Assembly: GCA_013187285.1 (NCBI GenBank)
Contig: JABMIG010000096.1
Coordinates: 189,177-253,176 of the forward strand
Length of the DNA: 64,000 nucleotides
Reading direction: 5' to 3'
DNA from: Cyclotella cryptica
Taxonomy: Eukaryota > Bacillariophyta > Thalassiosirophyceae > Thalassiosirales > Thalassiosiraceae
Part shown: positions 12,545 through 25,868 of the stretch, in pieces
Layout of the letters: the number at the start of each line of letters is the position of its first letter
Position numbering within the stretch: the first letter of the stretch is position 1
The notes under the pieces: generated by a model
What the model saw: the letters and a program-made list of their open reading frames with translations, nothing else
The model's database searches: none
Told to the model about the DNA's origin: nothing
Made by a program: the position numbers and the translations under genes

Positions 12545-12990
12545 CGCCCATCATGGAATGGCCGAAACTCAGTCCACAGACTGAGTTATCCCTCCCGCCT
12601 TGCACCGCCATGTTGCCAACAACAATTGGCAGCGGCGGTATATTTTGGGGGTGAGTAATCACGATTTCATCTTGTTATGCAATTTTATACTCACCACACG
12701 GCCAATTTTTTTTCAATTAATTAGTTGCAGGCCTGTCGGCGAAATCGCGAAACTCAGTCCACAGACTGAGTTAGGCCTTCCGCCTTGGACCGCGTTTGCC
12801 AACAACAATTGGCAGCGGCGGGGTATATTTTGGGGGTGAGTTGACGAACTCACCATTTTTACTATAATACTCACCACACGTCCAATCTTTTCAATTAATT
12901 AGTTGCAAGCCTGCGGCGAAATGCGCGAAACTCAGTCCACAGACTGAGTTAGGCGTCTGCCTTGGACGCGTTACCGCCAGTTAGCGCCGC
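12545..12990 (+). repeat. Tandem units with AACTCAG..CTGAGTT palindromes (3 copies)
   Basis: Three copies, spaced about 180-190 bp, each carry AACTCAGTCCACAGACTGAGTT (7-bp stem, 8-base loop) at about 12560, 12750 and 12928. The first two are followed by a GCC-rich block, CAACAACAATTGGCAGCGGCGG, then GGGGGTGAGT. The last two are preceded by a TTTTCAATTAATTAGTTGCAG-like tract. GTGAGT and TTGCAG match splice donor and acceptor consensus. The same unit is expanded in copy 2 (39826-42150). Confidence 0.75.
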
Positions 12991-13679
12991 CTGGTAGCCA
13001 CTTCTTCAATTCTTCACAACTACAGTTTCGGGTACTGGCAGAGCATCCTTGATCCATTGTTGGGGTTCCCGTGTGAGATCATATGGAATGCAAGTTTACA
13101 GCGAACCCCCCAAAATTATCAGAATGTAGAACGCCATCGCCGATAAGAGCAAAATAGTCCCCATCCATGTGTGTTATGCGGTTTCCACATTCCATGATGA
13201 TGCTGTGTTCATTATCCACAATCAAGGGAACGCTTTTGGGTGTTGAATAGCTGGAAGGGGGTAAGGGTGTGAAATAAGAGGAATTGGTGATCTTAAACCG
13301 ATTCCATTTTCCCGCGATGGAATTTTTGTCTTGGCATGTCTTGTTACGATACAATACGGAGATTATCGACGGGCTGAAATTTTGTCACCTGTGTCTACTG
13401 TATTTGTACTGGATTCCTATGTGATACTTTTATGCAGGTGTCGCGCCATTTTCCATCAATTGATGAGAATCATACATGTCACCATAAATCTCTATTGTAT
13501 CGCACCCCAACTCTCTGCATGACACAAAAATCAAGACCGCTCTGGTGGCATTATTATTTCACGCAATGGCTCGGTGCAAACTAAACTGCTCGCCAGTCTA
13601 CTGGCGGAAAAGCTCCCCGATAATAGCTTGCCACCAAGGCTGCTCGAAGAATGGCCCCTGCATCGTTTTTTTTTTTTTT

Positions 13680-14000
13680 TCTTTTATCGCCCTGGCACTG
13701 CAGAATTCTCGCAAAATTCTACCAAAAAGCACAGATCTTCTTAACCTTAGGTGCCATTCCAGCTTTGCAAGGGAAGTTCTGCAGGATTTAAATAGTCCAG
13801 GTTCCTATCCACATTTCACCGATGTTCGCTTTAGAGGCTTAATTTCTTTGTTGGCTATTCAAGAATCTGTAGCATTCAAAGGCCGACTGTTTGAGGATGC
13901 AAACTTGTGTGGCGATCCATGCCAGGAGGGTCACCATCATGCCAAAGACATGCAACTTGCATTGCAAATAAGAGGGGACTCTGAACTGATGCGCCACTAA
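13680..14000 (+). pseudogene. Histone H3 fragment, plus strand, decayed
   Basis: The translation follows the middle and end of histone H3 with losses. LPKSTDLL matches QKSTDLL. AREVLQDL matches VREIAQDF. FTDVRF matches KTDLRF. LFEDANLC matches LFEDTNLC. A frame change then gives [19 protein letters not shown]. It has no start and several changes, so it cannot make a histone. It lies inside the CACTG element, opposite in direction to the better-preserved copy at 14440-14813. This is a transposon-captured or retro-derived host fragment, not a working gene. Confidence 0.72.
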
Positions 14001-14439
14001 TGCTTTTTTGGAGATGGGGAATTTTACGGTGGCTGTTTTGAGTGACCTCGGGTGTGAGGGATGGGCTTGTTGGAACCCTCCACGGCGTTCATGTCTCAGA
14101 TTCTGAAATCCCATGCCACTTCGCTTTAAGTAAAGCGGATCGACTAACATGGGACAGGTCTTGTCCACTTATGATGATGTATCAACCTTGAATAGTGCTA
14201 TAGTATTAATGATCATGTGGGGCTTTGCTGGTTCTTGGTGCGGAGGAATCAAGAACAATTAATTATGCACACTATAGTTGTGGTTGTTCTTTATTATGTA
14301 TACAGTGCCTACCCCCTTTCTCCGCTGACGCTTTTGTATGGTCCCCGGCCCTATCCCCCCTTAGTATGACCCTTTGTTGTGTTCTGTCAAAGTACCTTTC
14401 AACACCCAACCTCGCTCACTTAAACCTTCTCATATTTCT

Positions 14440-14885
<446 letters not shown>

Positions 14886-15303
14886 TCAGGCTGAAATTGA
14901 ATAGTGTTGTGTTAGAAGAGAGGGTTTGATTGAATGAATGTGAGTTCTGTTTACACTTGTCACGAGACAGTGGACCCATGTTGTTCCGTCACAACGATTT
15001 TTGGTGGATGCTTCATAGAAATCCCTCATCTAGTAGAACTTGCTGGACTAGGCCCAACAAAGTATCTTTGATGTACAGACTCGTGATTGAGGAAGTTTCA
15101 GTCATGAACTACCGGTATGCCACCCGTACACTCTGGGGTAATTTTGTGTAAAAACTTAGCGTGATAAACAAAAATACGGCTTAAGTAATGTCTAAAAAAT
15201 CCGGTGACCCACCCGTACACTCTTGAAATTCCGGTAACCTCCCCGTACACTCTGACGTTTTGCGAGTATACCGGGAGGTTACCGGTGTTTTTCGTTTGCA
15301 GTG

Positions 15304-18300
15304 GGTCTACTACGCTAGGTAGGCGTAGTAGATCAGGAATAAGGTGCCTACTATAGTAGGTAGGCTTACCCTGATTAACACACCCTTGTCGTTTGCTTGG
15401 CTTTGCTGCATGCTCTAAAAATCTGGGGGAGTTAGGCATATGTAAATAAAAAGGTCTAACCGATTGATGATGACTCCCGGGATGACTTTTGCTAGGGTAA
15501 TCTGCCAAATTCTCAAAACGGTGATACTGAAAATCGAATAATTTTTGTATTTTTCCGTCTAAAAGCCAGAAATATTGCGTTTCCATACTTCTAGATTTTT
15601 GCCTCTTGGTGGTATTATTTACGATTCCCACTGTTGTTGAGTTGTCGATGTGGATGGGGGTGGGAGGTTGCGGGTGGCCGAGTTCTTTGAGAGTACGACG
15701 CATGATTTTTGATTCTTTTGCATTCAGAAAGAGTGCCCCAAGTTTCGCTTCAGCGGCGGAGGCGGCGACGAATCTTAAAATTGTGCAGAGGACATGAATT
15801 GTGACGTTGAGGAGGATTGATTTATTTTGCTGTGGGAGTGAACCAAGGAAAAAATGCCTGCTGCTCTGCTGCGTGCGTTTGGGCTGGAGAGATACGAGGC
15901 ATCGGAGTGCACGTTGAGGATCATGTCGGATGCATAGTGTCGGATTTTTGCATCTGGGTGTGTTGCCATGTAATCCAAAAATTGTCTGCATCATTGCAGC
16001 CTGTTTTCTATTGCTTTTGTCTGCAGTTGGGATAATTTGCTCAGTGCTTCGCCCACAACCTGTTGTATTAATTTGATTCCCTCTTTGTCCAGTGGTGGGC
16101 TGTCGTCGGTGGAAATGGGATCTTTTGCTCCCTTGCCATATTTGATTGGATACGGTGACCATGGACAATGTTGTGGTGTTTTGGGAATTGCATGGTTGTA
16201 TTTTGTCAATTTTGTTTTGACATAACCTGGCATTGAAAGGTCCAGGAAATGCTTTTCATAATTCCATTCGAGTGTTATGCCACATATAACTTGCCTTCTT
16301 TGTCGAGTTCACGTCATAATGTTCTTCCAATGTATTGATGAGATGTTTTTAATGTTCCCCCCCCACATATTTTATTCCGATGTCGTCCATGACCAAAGTT
16401 AATTGTACTGGTCTGCTTACATGTTTCCATAGGCCTGGTGTGTGGGGTAATTCAAGGAGCCCATGTTTTGCCAATCATTTCTTGAGTAGCTTGTTCGCCA
16501 GAATTCCACTTTGGGGAAGTCCGTAGCATCCTCTGCGGATCTCCATATAAATGAATCCATTGTGTATTTTGTCATGGAGTTTGTACACTTGTTTGAATTC
16601 TTCAGGGACCAAATCTGTCTTGATTCGCATGTATTCATATCTGTCGAGTGGAGTTGCCAGAAAAAAATTTCCCACGTCTGCTGCCGCAAATTTTGCTCCT
16701 GGTGTGCTGAGTGTGCTGTTCCACAAAATTTTTGCTGTTGTGAGATCTGCTGTTCTGGTTGTGAGCTCCCCAGGCTAGTCAATGAGATTTCCGCCCACTA
16801 TTATTCTCACTCTGTTTGGGTCTTCTTTTGCGGATGATAATCTACCACAATTCTTACATACGTGACTGTTCTGTCTTTTGGGATGCGTTTGATTTCATCT
16901 TTGGACCTGAAGAAAACAGTGTTGGTCCCTTTGTGTCCTTGTATCCTTGTGCTAATCGCTCTAACTCTTTACACATTCCTTTCATCCACACATCATGAAT
17001 AGTTGGGTCATTTGCCAACTTCTCATATTTTGTGATTGTTTCTTGTGTTATTGGATGTACTACGCTGTTTGCCATATGGTCGAGGAGAATATTGTCTTGG
17101 AAAATGTTTTTGTCTTTTTCGAGGATTGCTGGAATGAAGTGATTTGTTGCATTTTTGATGCGCTGTCCCATGAGGTGATAGACTGCTTGTGATGTGATGC
17201 CACGTGCATTTGTTGACGCCTGTAAAGTGCAATGTCTATTCATTCTTTCCACATGACCTGCATGATCATCATGTTGAGATCTAAAGTTTGGCATTGTTTT
17301 GCTGGCATTGCTTCTTGCACTCCTTCCTGTTGATATTGCTTTATTGTTCTCTTGGGTCAGCTTGGCGGTGATTCGCTCTTTGCTAACGCCTCCTTGTGCA
17401 CTCCATGCTCTGCTTGCTCTCCTCATGGATTGTTGGGAGAGATTCTGGCATTGGTTTGATCCTTCTTGTGACTCTCTGGTGAAGTATTGGAATTGCTCTG
17501 ACTGTGGATGGATTGCTGGGGTTACTGACATGGATGGTGCTGTTTCTGTTGGCACCCTCGGAACTGGCCGCACTTCTGCTGCTGCTTGTGAAAAGATTTC
17601 TGATAGTTTTCTCAATGCTTCAGTGTGTTTGTGATGGAGGCTGATTGGTGCTAACTTGTTTTTCTGTTTCAATGCACTGATGAGATCCTGTACTGCCAAC
17701 CTGATGGAATCACCTGGTTCAATTGCTGGTTGCTTGCAATGTCTTGGAAAATATTTTGCTGTGTTTGCAATTCTGTATCCTCTCGTTTCTGGGATGTAAA
17801 ACTTCAAGTTTCGATAATGCTTTTTGGCTGGCCCAACATACCATGCATCCACTGCATGTGTATTCCACGATGTTCTCTTTTTCGGATCCAGGAGAACCAA
17901 TGCTTTTGTTCCCACTGGTGCTAGAGGTGTTTTGTCAGATTCATATTGTCCTTCAAGGATGGCATATACTGAAATTTTGTTATTTATTCTTGATGTTATC
18001 AACATGTTTAGGTTGTCGTGTCTTTGCTCTATGAATTGGCACCATAATTGTAATGGGCAGTTTGGGTCAAGCGTTCCTAAGCCTGATAGCCAATGATTTT
18101 TCCATGTTTGGATTGCCCTTTCTGCTGCATTGACTCTGTGATCATCCGTATTGACTAACTGTATTTTGGCCATTTTGGCTCCATTCTTTTCTATGAACTT
18201 TTGTATTGTTTTGGAACATTGATTATCCATAACATTCAATTTTGTTTGAAACCCTCTTTTTGTGAGATATTCGTACACTTCTTGAAAAGGCTCGAGCAAT

Positions 18301-21077
18301 GATTTGTCTGTTTGGTCTTTCTGTGCACGAACCAGAATTGCATTGCTTCTGTAATCATATGCCAAAAACTGACACTTCTTGCCATGAAACGACCACACAG
18401 GGAAATTTCCTGTTTGATCTGTGTAGATGGTACCAGGGTTTTGCTCTCCAATGGTTGATCCAATGAATAACTGAACCTCTTGCACATCTTCCACAGGCAG
18501 ATTAAAATCCATAGCTTCCTCTTCCGATTGGGTTTCTCATCTTTTTGTGGTGGATCGTAGTCCTTTCCTTGTTCGATTCATGTGCCCTTTTGAAGTGGCT
18601 GTTGAATCAGGTAAGTATTTTCTCACCAATGTTGATGTGTTGTGCAGAAATCCCACTAATTGTCCATTGTCTATTTCTTTTCATAGTGTGTCGACAGTTG
18701 GTGAAAAGAGGCATTGGTATAGAAACTTGATGGTTTCTGCCAAGGATGTGGATTGGTGGATGCCTCCAGCATACGGTACATCGTTTGCCATGCAATAAGC
18801 TTGTTGATCCGTGTTCCCATTGAGTGGGACGTACCACAGTCCATTTCTCAAATTTTTTGTTCCTGTCCACACTACATGTCCTTTGTGGGTGACAACACAT
18901 GTATGTCCATCAAAAAGCACATTACATCCGGCGGCACACAACTTTGGGACGGAGATGAGAGTTTTGTTGAGGCCTGGAATAATGTATCCGGATTTTGCGG
19001 ATGCCGGCAGTGTCGGGTGAGGGATGTTTGCGGTGGCAGTTGATGACATTGTCCCTCCATTCGGTATTGTTACATGTACAGGGTTGTGGTTGGTATTGAA
19101 ATCGTTGGCTGGTGCGGATTTGGTGAGGTAGTTATCGGTGGCTCCGGAGTCGATGATGCCATAGCTGTCCTCGTCTAAAACATAATAATAATTTGTATGT
19201 GTGTCTGTTGTTGCTTTTAAGGCTAGATTAGTTGGGGTGGAGTCCGAACGGCTATTATTGTTGACATAATTATTATTGTTAGTGTCACTACCTTTTTCCC
19301 CTAACCATCACAATTGTGTTTTGCGCTTCGCCTTCATGCATCCATTACAGGGATTATCCCTGGTCGCCGTCGCAATGTGCCCTTCATGTGGATTGGGGCA
19401 TGTTGCACTCGTGTGCCAATCAGGAATATCAAAACCACAGCTCCAACAGTAATTCCAGTTTTTGTGATATTTTACTGGATTCATGGGTGTTTGTTGATAA
19501 AACCCATGACTTGGGCCATGTCCTGCAGGCATATCCTTGGGGTTGTTGCTGCATGTACTCATTGTATCTGCCTCACCCTCTTCCACGACCACATCCACGT
19601 CCGTTGCCACTGGCACGACCGCCTCTCCTACCAGATTGTTGTCCATATCCTTGGGTTGGTTGCTGATAGTGTTGGTAGGCCTGATATGGTGGCGACGGCG
19701 GTGGTGGCATTTGTGTCGTGTATCCGGGTTGCGGGTTCATGCCGTAGGCTGCGTTGATGATGGGTGGATGCATCGCTGGTGTTGCGGTAGCGGTTTGATT
19801 GTTGACCGCTAAGAGGAGTTGCGCCAATTGTTGCTGGAGTGTTTTGACATCCAAAGCAATGTTGTTGGCCATGCTTGAATTTGCTTGGCTTAATTGGTGG
19901 AACGTGGCTGCATTGTCTTGATTTGCCTCGCCAAACCGTTGGAGGCTCTCGTAGTAGGCCTGCTCGGCGTCCGTGATGTCGGATCCTTGAGACCCACTGA
20001 CATTTCCCCCATATCCATGTTGTGATGCTGTCCTTGTGGTTTCATGCCACAGATCAATTTGCCGGGTCCAAAACTCATTGAATTTTGCCCACGTGCATTC
20101 ATTGGGCGGTAGTTGGCGCCATTGTCCGTACTGTGTTGCGAACAGCCCTGTATCGAGAATAAGTTTCTCACCGATGGTGACGAGGTCGTTGTCGTTCTTT
20201 TTGTGGCCGACGAAATACCCAAAGAGGTTGCCATCATTGATTTGCTTGATGACGTCTCCAATGTCCCTTTCTTGTGGGTCCCATGGCGCCTTCATTCTCT
20301 CTTCATTCGCGGTGATGTCATGGGGTGTGGGTTGACCCCACTTGGTGAACATTCGATTGAAAAGGTCCCCGAAAATGCGGTCGGGCAACCCTGTGAACAT
20401 CTGCGTGAGGGCGCAACAATAATTAGGGTCGAGTTTTGCCTTGGCGATTTCAATGAGTGCCTTGTGCATGTTCTTGTGTTGGTTGTGTAGTTCCTTATTC
20501 TTTTGCCAGGTGACTTGTACCTGGGCATTGTAGGCTGGTGTGCCTTGCTCATTGAATGGTGGCACTAACGGTGGAACTAGGGGTGCCACGATGTTCTCTT
20601 GGGTGATCTGGTGGTAAATGTCTTGTGGGAGACAGACCCTCATCAGTTCGAGTATTCGCACTCGATATTTTTTGCCCCCTCGGAAACTTGGTTGAGGAAG
20701 TTGATAATTTGTAGCAATCTGGTCGTCCGTGGATCGGGTCGATGCCTTCATTTTTGATTGTGGCCTTGAGTGTGGCCACGTCTTGTGCGTGATAGATGGT
20801 CGCTGAGCTCATTGTTGATGTTCGCACCCTCGGGGGTTGATATTGGTTCGGAGAATCAACTGACGATGGAAAGGTTTAGTTAGTTCTGTCAAGAGGGGCA
20901 GAATTGAACCCTAGCTAGTTAATTGGTGTAGTGATGTTAAAGACGAACTAACTAAATTAATGAGCAGGGTTGATGCTGCTCCCGTCTATGCTGCTGCAGC
21001 TGGAGCCATAGCTGTACGGGCTACTACGCTAGATAGATGTAGTAGATCAGGGATAAGGTGCCTACTACAGTAAGTAG
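15304..21077 (-). mobile_element. Ty1/copia (diatom CoDi-like) fossil B, nearly full length
   Basis: A minus-strand copia element. From its 5' side it has: LTR 20887-21077; a short leader to about 20815; gag (about 19573-20751) and its CCHC knuckle part (about 19308-19573, CWSCGFDIPDWHTSATC); protease region (about 18540-19300); integrase and linker (about 16854-18512); reverse transcriptase (about 16250-16850); RNase H (about 15400-16050); and the inner about 75 bp of its 3' LTR, cut at 15303 by the CACTG-ended transposon. Gag has a Gln/Gly/Arg-rich tail, as in diatom copia elements. It is broken, with roughly five interruptions plus the cut LTR. Its pol is clearly diverged from fossil A, so the two are not copies of one insertion. 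Age: intermediate. Confidence 0.87.
20887..21077 (-). repeat. Copia LTR (5' LTR of fossil B)
   Basis: This 191-bp block is about 98% identical by eye to 6117-6307, with only about four differences seen. Just inside it on the element side is GAACTAACTAAACC (minus strand), where a primer-binding site would lie. Outside it the sequence continues GTGAGTGGCCTAAGGCGTC, which is not the sequence flanking the LTR at 6117. Confidence 0.75.
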
Positions 21078-22754
21078 TGAGTGGCCTAAGGCGTCTTAAT
21101 TTACAGACATCATAAATCTCACCTCATAAGCTTGCTGAGACTACAATGCTTCAACTCATGTAGAGTTGGACCGGAACACACACAGATTTGAATTATTTGA
21201 TCAGACGAACTGGAACTAAAACATAAAAAAGTTCTTGGATGTGTTCACTTTGATAGTCCATTGTCCATTGGGCCAGATGATTGGGTGGATATGCGATGGT
21301 ATTATCAAGATGTCGATCATGTGAGAATTTATGATGTTTTCATTCACAACACTTACTTTTCATGTGTTTTACACAATCTCAAGGGAACGTTGGTTGATGT
21401 TTGGCCAACATAATTCAAATCAGAAATTGTTGGGTGTGTGTGCTCATAATCATTTAAAATGGATCTTTGATGAACGTCAGTGAGTGTTAGCATAAAGTAA
21501 CGACAAAAAACACTGACGCTAACTGGTTCACACCAATTTATTCATTTTCGGTTGAATACTTACTGTCGACGTCAACCCATAAGGGTGGGCCTATGATGTG
21601 AAATATTTTAATTCGCTCAGAGAGTATTCTTCAGCAGAGAGGAGCTGTATAGAGTGTCTATCAAAAGACAGATGCATACAGATAACAGCAACAGGCTTCT
21701 ACAACCCATCAATGCTGATGAAATGTAGATATGAAATGATAAGGGAGATGTATATTGCTCACCCACTAGAAGTATATTTTGCCATGATCGTGGAATCAAG
21801 CGACCTTGATGACACAGGCAAGCTACCATCAACCAGACCAAAACATCTTAGACCTTTTCATATCAAGATTCAACGTTGCAGTCCTGTGCTGCAGTTTCCA
21901 CCAAACACATTTTTGCTCACAAGTTGTTAACGCAATTTTTTGTGCATCTGATTTTCAGAGCTTGTAAATAATGATTTTCTACACATTATTTAGCGCTTTG
22001 TGTGTGCAAGTAAGCACAAGTAACACACCTTAGTACACACACATCATCATGCTGGTAACTTTTGGTGTCAATCATGTCACTAGAGAAAATGCCCATTTCT
22101 GATGTGTCCACATACACCCTCCCATCCCACCACAAGGGTTAGCAACACATCTAGCTACCAAACTTTGGAGTCTAGTTGTGCTGGCTGTAGTTGGAATCCT
22201 CAACAACTACAGCAGGATCATGTTTACATGTATTAAGTTGCCCATTTGTCGCTGCTTGTTTATAGATTTACTAAGAGTATCCTGAAGATCACATAGAAAA
22301 CATTATTAAGTTGACTCTTCCAAAAAAGAATTTTTGGGGAAGTTTCTGTCACGTTGTCTTGCACTTTTTTGAATGCTAAGAGGGTGGAATAGTTCCTCCA
22401 TTTGAGAAAAAGTTACATCCCTTCTCGTTCTCCCGCCTCCATTCATCCATTCATTCAAGACCCGATCCACGACATGCGTAGGCTTGCTTCGTACGTAGAC
22501 GTTTATGCCCGCAAAAATACATCGGATGAAACATAAACTGTACAATGCAATCATCTCATTTCGTAGTGGGTAGTAACGCTTGTATTCAATGTTTTGCCCA
22601 CTTTTCCCCGCGCTCTCGTTGTCGCGTGTTCAAGAGAGCTTTGGCTCGCCTCCACCGGTCGTCGTCATACACGGTTTTTATTATTATTTTTCGATTCCAT
22701 TCACAACAAACCAAACCCTCCTCCGACTTTCTCATTCAACCAATTCTATAAACA
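21078..22754. other. Intergenic, no supported gene
   Basis: AT-rich sequence between copia fossil B and CNOT4. The largest open frames (21598-21930 plus, 22306-22554 minus) show no family resemblance. The stretch 22560-22754 is pyrimidine-rich with CTCTCG, CCTCC and a CAACC-type lead into the ATG, and probably holds the CNOT4 promoter and 5' UTR. Confidence 0.45.
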
Positions 22755-25621
22755 ATGTCCGACGATGATGTAAGTAACAATGATGTCGATTGATCGTCTT
22801 GGTCAAGAAACTGTCGTCTATTTGTTGTTCTGCGTCCGCTTGAAAACACACCTTTGAATGAGTGAACTTTGGGAATTGTCCCGCGGGAACGAATCGAACG
22901 CTTGACAAATTCCATCAAACACCGCCTTGCCAAACTCTCACCCCCACTCACTCACACTGTCCACCGCACAGAACGACATCTGCCCCCTCTGCTGCGAAGA
23001 GCTCGACCTCTCCGACAAACAATTCTACCCGTGCAAATGCGGCTACCAAGTCTGCATGTGGTGCTGGCACCGCATCAAAGAATCGGAGTCGGGCCTGTGT
23101 CCCGCCTGCCGCACCCCGTACGGCGACGACCCGCACGAGTTTTCGGCCGTGGACATGGAAGAGGTGGTCAAGGCCAATAAGGAGAAGATGCGGGCGGAGA
23201 AGAGGGAGAGGGAGCTGTTGAGGGCGCAGCGTGAGCAGGAGGCCAGGGAGGGGATCGTTACGGGGGCGGCGTTGGGGGGGAGCGGGGAGGGGAAGAAGGA
23301 GAGCTTTAGTCTGGGCACGGCGGGGTGGGCGGGGGAGTTGGGGCATACGAGGGGGCTTCGGGGATCGATGGGGCGGAGTTGGTGGCGGCGTTGGGGGGAG
23401 CGGTGAAGGGGCCGCCGGAGCCGCCCAAAGATCGGAGCGTGTTGGCGACCATGAGAGTCATTCGCAGGAATTTGGTGTATGCTGTGGGGATGCCTCCGAA
23501 TATTGCTACGGAGGACCTGCTGAGGAAGCCTGAGTACTTTGGGCAGTATGGAAAGATTGCCAAGATTGTCATTAACAGGAATCATAATCCTGGAGATCCG
23601 AGGAGGGCCAGTGCTTCGGCGTATGTTACTTTCGTTCACAAGGTTAGTTGATGGTTCGATGCTTTTGTCTGCGTGTCTCAAATTTCTTGGATTTCTTCTT
23701 TTTGCTCTAGATCCTTCATCTGACTCCTTGTACTACTTAAAATTAACAGGAAGATACACTCGCCTGCATCCTCGCTCTCGACGGCTTCTACTACGATGGC
23801 CGCAACATACGCGCATCCTATGGCACCTCCAAATACTGCTCTGCATTCATCAAAAGTGTCAAGTGCAACAACCCCGACTGTACCTATCTTCATCACATGG
23901 GCGATGCGGAGGATACCTTTACAAAGCAGGAGATTCAAGCGGGGTACGTCACGAGTGGGAGAGATGTGTTAGCGAGGCAACAACAAATAATGGCGCAGTT
24001 GCAGACGGCCGCGTTGGGAAATTCGGCGGGGAGGAAAAAGGTAGGGGGCGGAGGACCTTCGGGGACGGGAAAGGCTTCTACCAATCCTGTGTTTCCGCCA
24101 CCTACATATGATGAGCCGTTGCCTAGGTCGAGTTTGGTAGCACGGCCCCAACCTGTGGCTGGGGCGCAACGCGTTCGTTCGATAGGTGCAGTGGGTTCTA
24201 CTCCTGCGGCTGCGGCGGTTTTGAGTGTCCCCATCCCTGTTCCTTCGGCGGCATCAATTGTTGCTGGAAATCATAACCTGACGTCTGCGGCTCCTCCTGC
24301 ACCACATACCACTTTGACACCCCTCACTCCGCTTAAGCGGACTGGGTCTGGACCATCCCTCGGAAAACCTACTGTACCTGCGGGGTTGACAAAGCCAATC
24401 GGAATTGTTGGGAGTTCGTCAGATCTTACACCCGCCGAGTCGATGGCACTGCAAGAGCAGAGGAAGGAGGCTTTGGCCCAACAGCAAAGGGAGATAGCGA
24501 GAACCTCCAAACAGAGCGAAAATGGCGTGAGTACAGCGAAGTTTTCTTCATCGCCTACGTCTTCGGTCGGGTCGGGGGCTTCCAAAGGCGACATTTCGGC
24601 TTCTGGACAAAATTGCGTCGTTGGAGGTGCGCATATCGGGGCCATTGGGTCCGGTATCGGTGGTGCAAGTATCACAATGGGATCACCCTTGATGGGTGGA
24701 TTTTTCCCCCCCACAAGTCTTGGATCTGCTTCCTCTTTTGCCCCTTCGTCCACCTCGTTGGAATTTGGATCAATCGGTCATGCAACTGGCAGTGGTGCTC
24801 TTGGCGGACAACCGATCGGTCGAATTCCGTCTGATGATTTGAAACCTGGTGTAATTGGTGGGATTTCTCTCGCACCTCAAAATAACCCGTTTAGTCTGGA
24901 GTCATTATTGTCAGGAAGTTCCTCTCAATCAACTGGTGCGGCGGACAGATGGGGAGCTGCTGCGGGAAACACTTCTCAAAGTGGTTTATTTGGAAGTAAT
25001 GGCTCATTCGGCATTGCCTCTGGAGGAATTTGGGGAGGCGATGAATCATCTAGTCCCCAAAAGCGCACAAATCCTGCACCTATCGGCCCATCGAATCGAA
25101 ATGGTGGCGGTAACATAGGATCTGACATTGGCGGAACCAGCCTGTTTGGAACGAACTCTAACCCTTTTGCGTCAGGCGGTGGAAGTTCTGCCTTAGCATC
25201 CATGCTTGGAATAGAACTTCCTACTGGATCTGGCTCTCTACGTGAGTCTTCGGGTCTCTTTGCAGGGCAATCTTCCTTCAGCCAGCCAGTCGGATCGTTG
25301 AGCAATTCGAATGCAGTAGGTGCGATTGGCACGAAGTCGAGCAACATGTTGCCAATCGGAGCTCCGTCTGGCTCGCAAGGTATTACGATTGGAAGCTATG
25401 CCAGTGGTGGAGGGAACAACAGTGACATGGCTCTCCTGCAAAGCCTTCTACCTGGCGTGAACATCACTAGTGGTAATGCGTATCGTCCCGCCGCGCCTCA
25501 ACAAGTTGGTAGTCTGCAGCAAGGGAGTCAGCTTGGAGGCGATAAGTGGAATGGTGGAGCATCGTCGCAGCAGCAGTACAACCCGGATCAAGAGCAACAT
25601 CGTTCTGGTAATATTTGGTGA
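22755..25621 (+). CDS. CNOT4: CNOT4-like E3 ubiquitin ligase of the CCR4-NOT complex
   Basis: Known role: RING E3 ligase of the CCR4-NOT deadenylase, linking mRNA decay and stalled-ribosome control. Exon 1 (22755-22769) encodes MSDDD. Intron 22770-22971 (GTAAGT...CACAG) leads to a C4C4 RING: CPLC (Cys9/12), CKC (26/28), CMWC (33/36), CPAC (48/51). Charged coiled-coil KANKEKMRAEKRERELLRAQ follows. After a G-rich linker where the frame changes (23310-23410) comes the RRM: NLVYAVGMPP ... LRRKPEYFGQYGKIAKIV-like block, SASAYVTFVHK. Intron 23643-23749 (GTTAGT...TAACAG) interrupts the RRM; then ILALDGFYYDGRNIRASYGT and a C-x8-C-x4-C-x3-H finger ending CTYLH. The tail, about 560 residues, is Gly/Ser-rich and probably disordered. 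About 852 residues if the linker is continuous. An alternative is an intron 23231-23337 (GTGAGC...GGGAG), with a poor acceptor. Confidence 0.93.
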
Positions 25622-25868
25622 ATGAAATTGAGGTAACACCAATTACGTATCAATAAGAGTACACGAGAGAAGTGAAATTTGGTTATCTAAGCAAGAGATA
25701 TGGAGAGGGTAATTAGCAATGGAACCGGATTTTAAATGCAATGGACACAGAATGGATTTGAAGATGACGGCGTCGTTTGTTCGCGGAACAAGCACCTTAA
25801 AGATAAACCTAATCGCTCTCTTAATCACGAACTCTTAATTTCCATGAATTTAGTTAAGTTTAGTTATA
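25622..25868. other. Convergent intergenic region
   Basis: Short shared 3' region between CNOT4 (+) and the following minus-strand gene, with only about 250 bp between the two stop codons, so the two 3' UTRs probably overlap or abut. No other feature seen. Confidence 0.5.

Noticed and set aside
21078-21180. Possible tRNA-Leu/Ser start: GAGTGGCCTAAGGCGTC looks like an A box next to the copia LTR
   Set aside because: No acceptor stem, no convincing T-arm and no foldable anticodon arm follow at the right spacing.
22306-22554. Minus-strand 82-codon frame upstream of CNOT4
   Set aside because: No family resemblance and no supported promoter or partner exon; it overlaps the likely CNOT4 upstream region.
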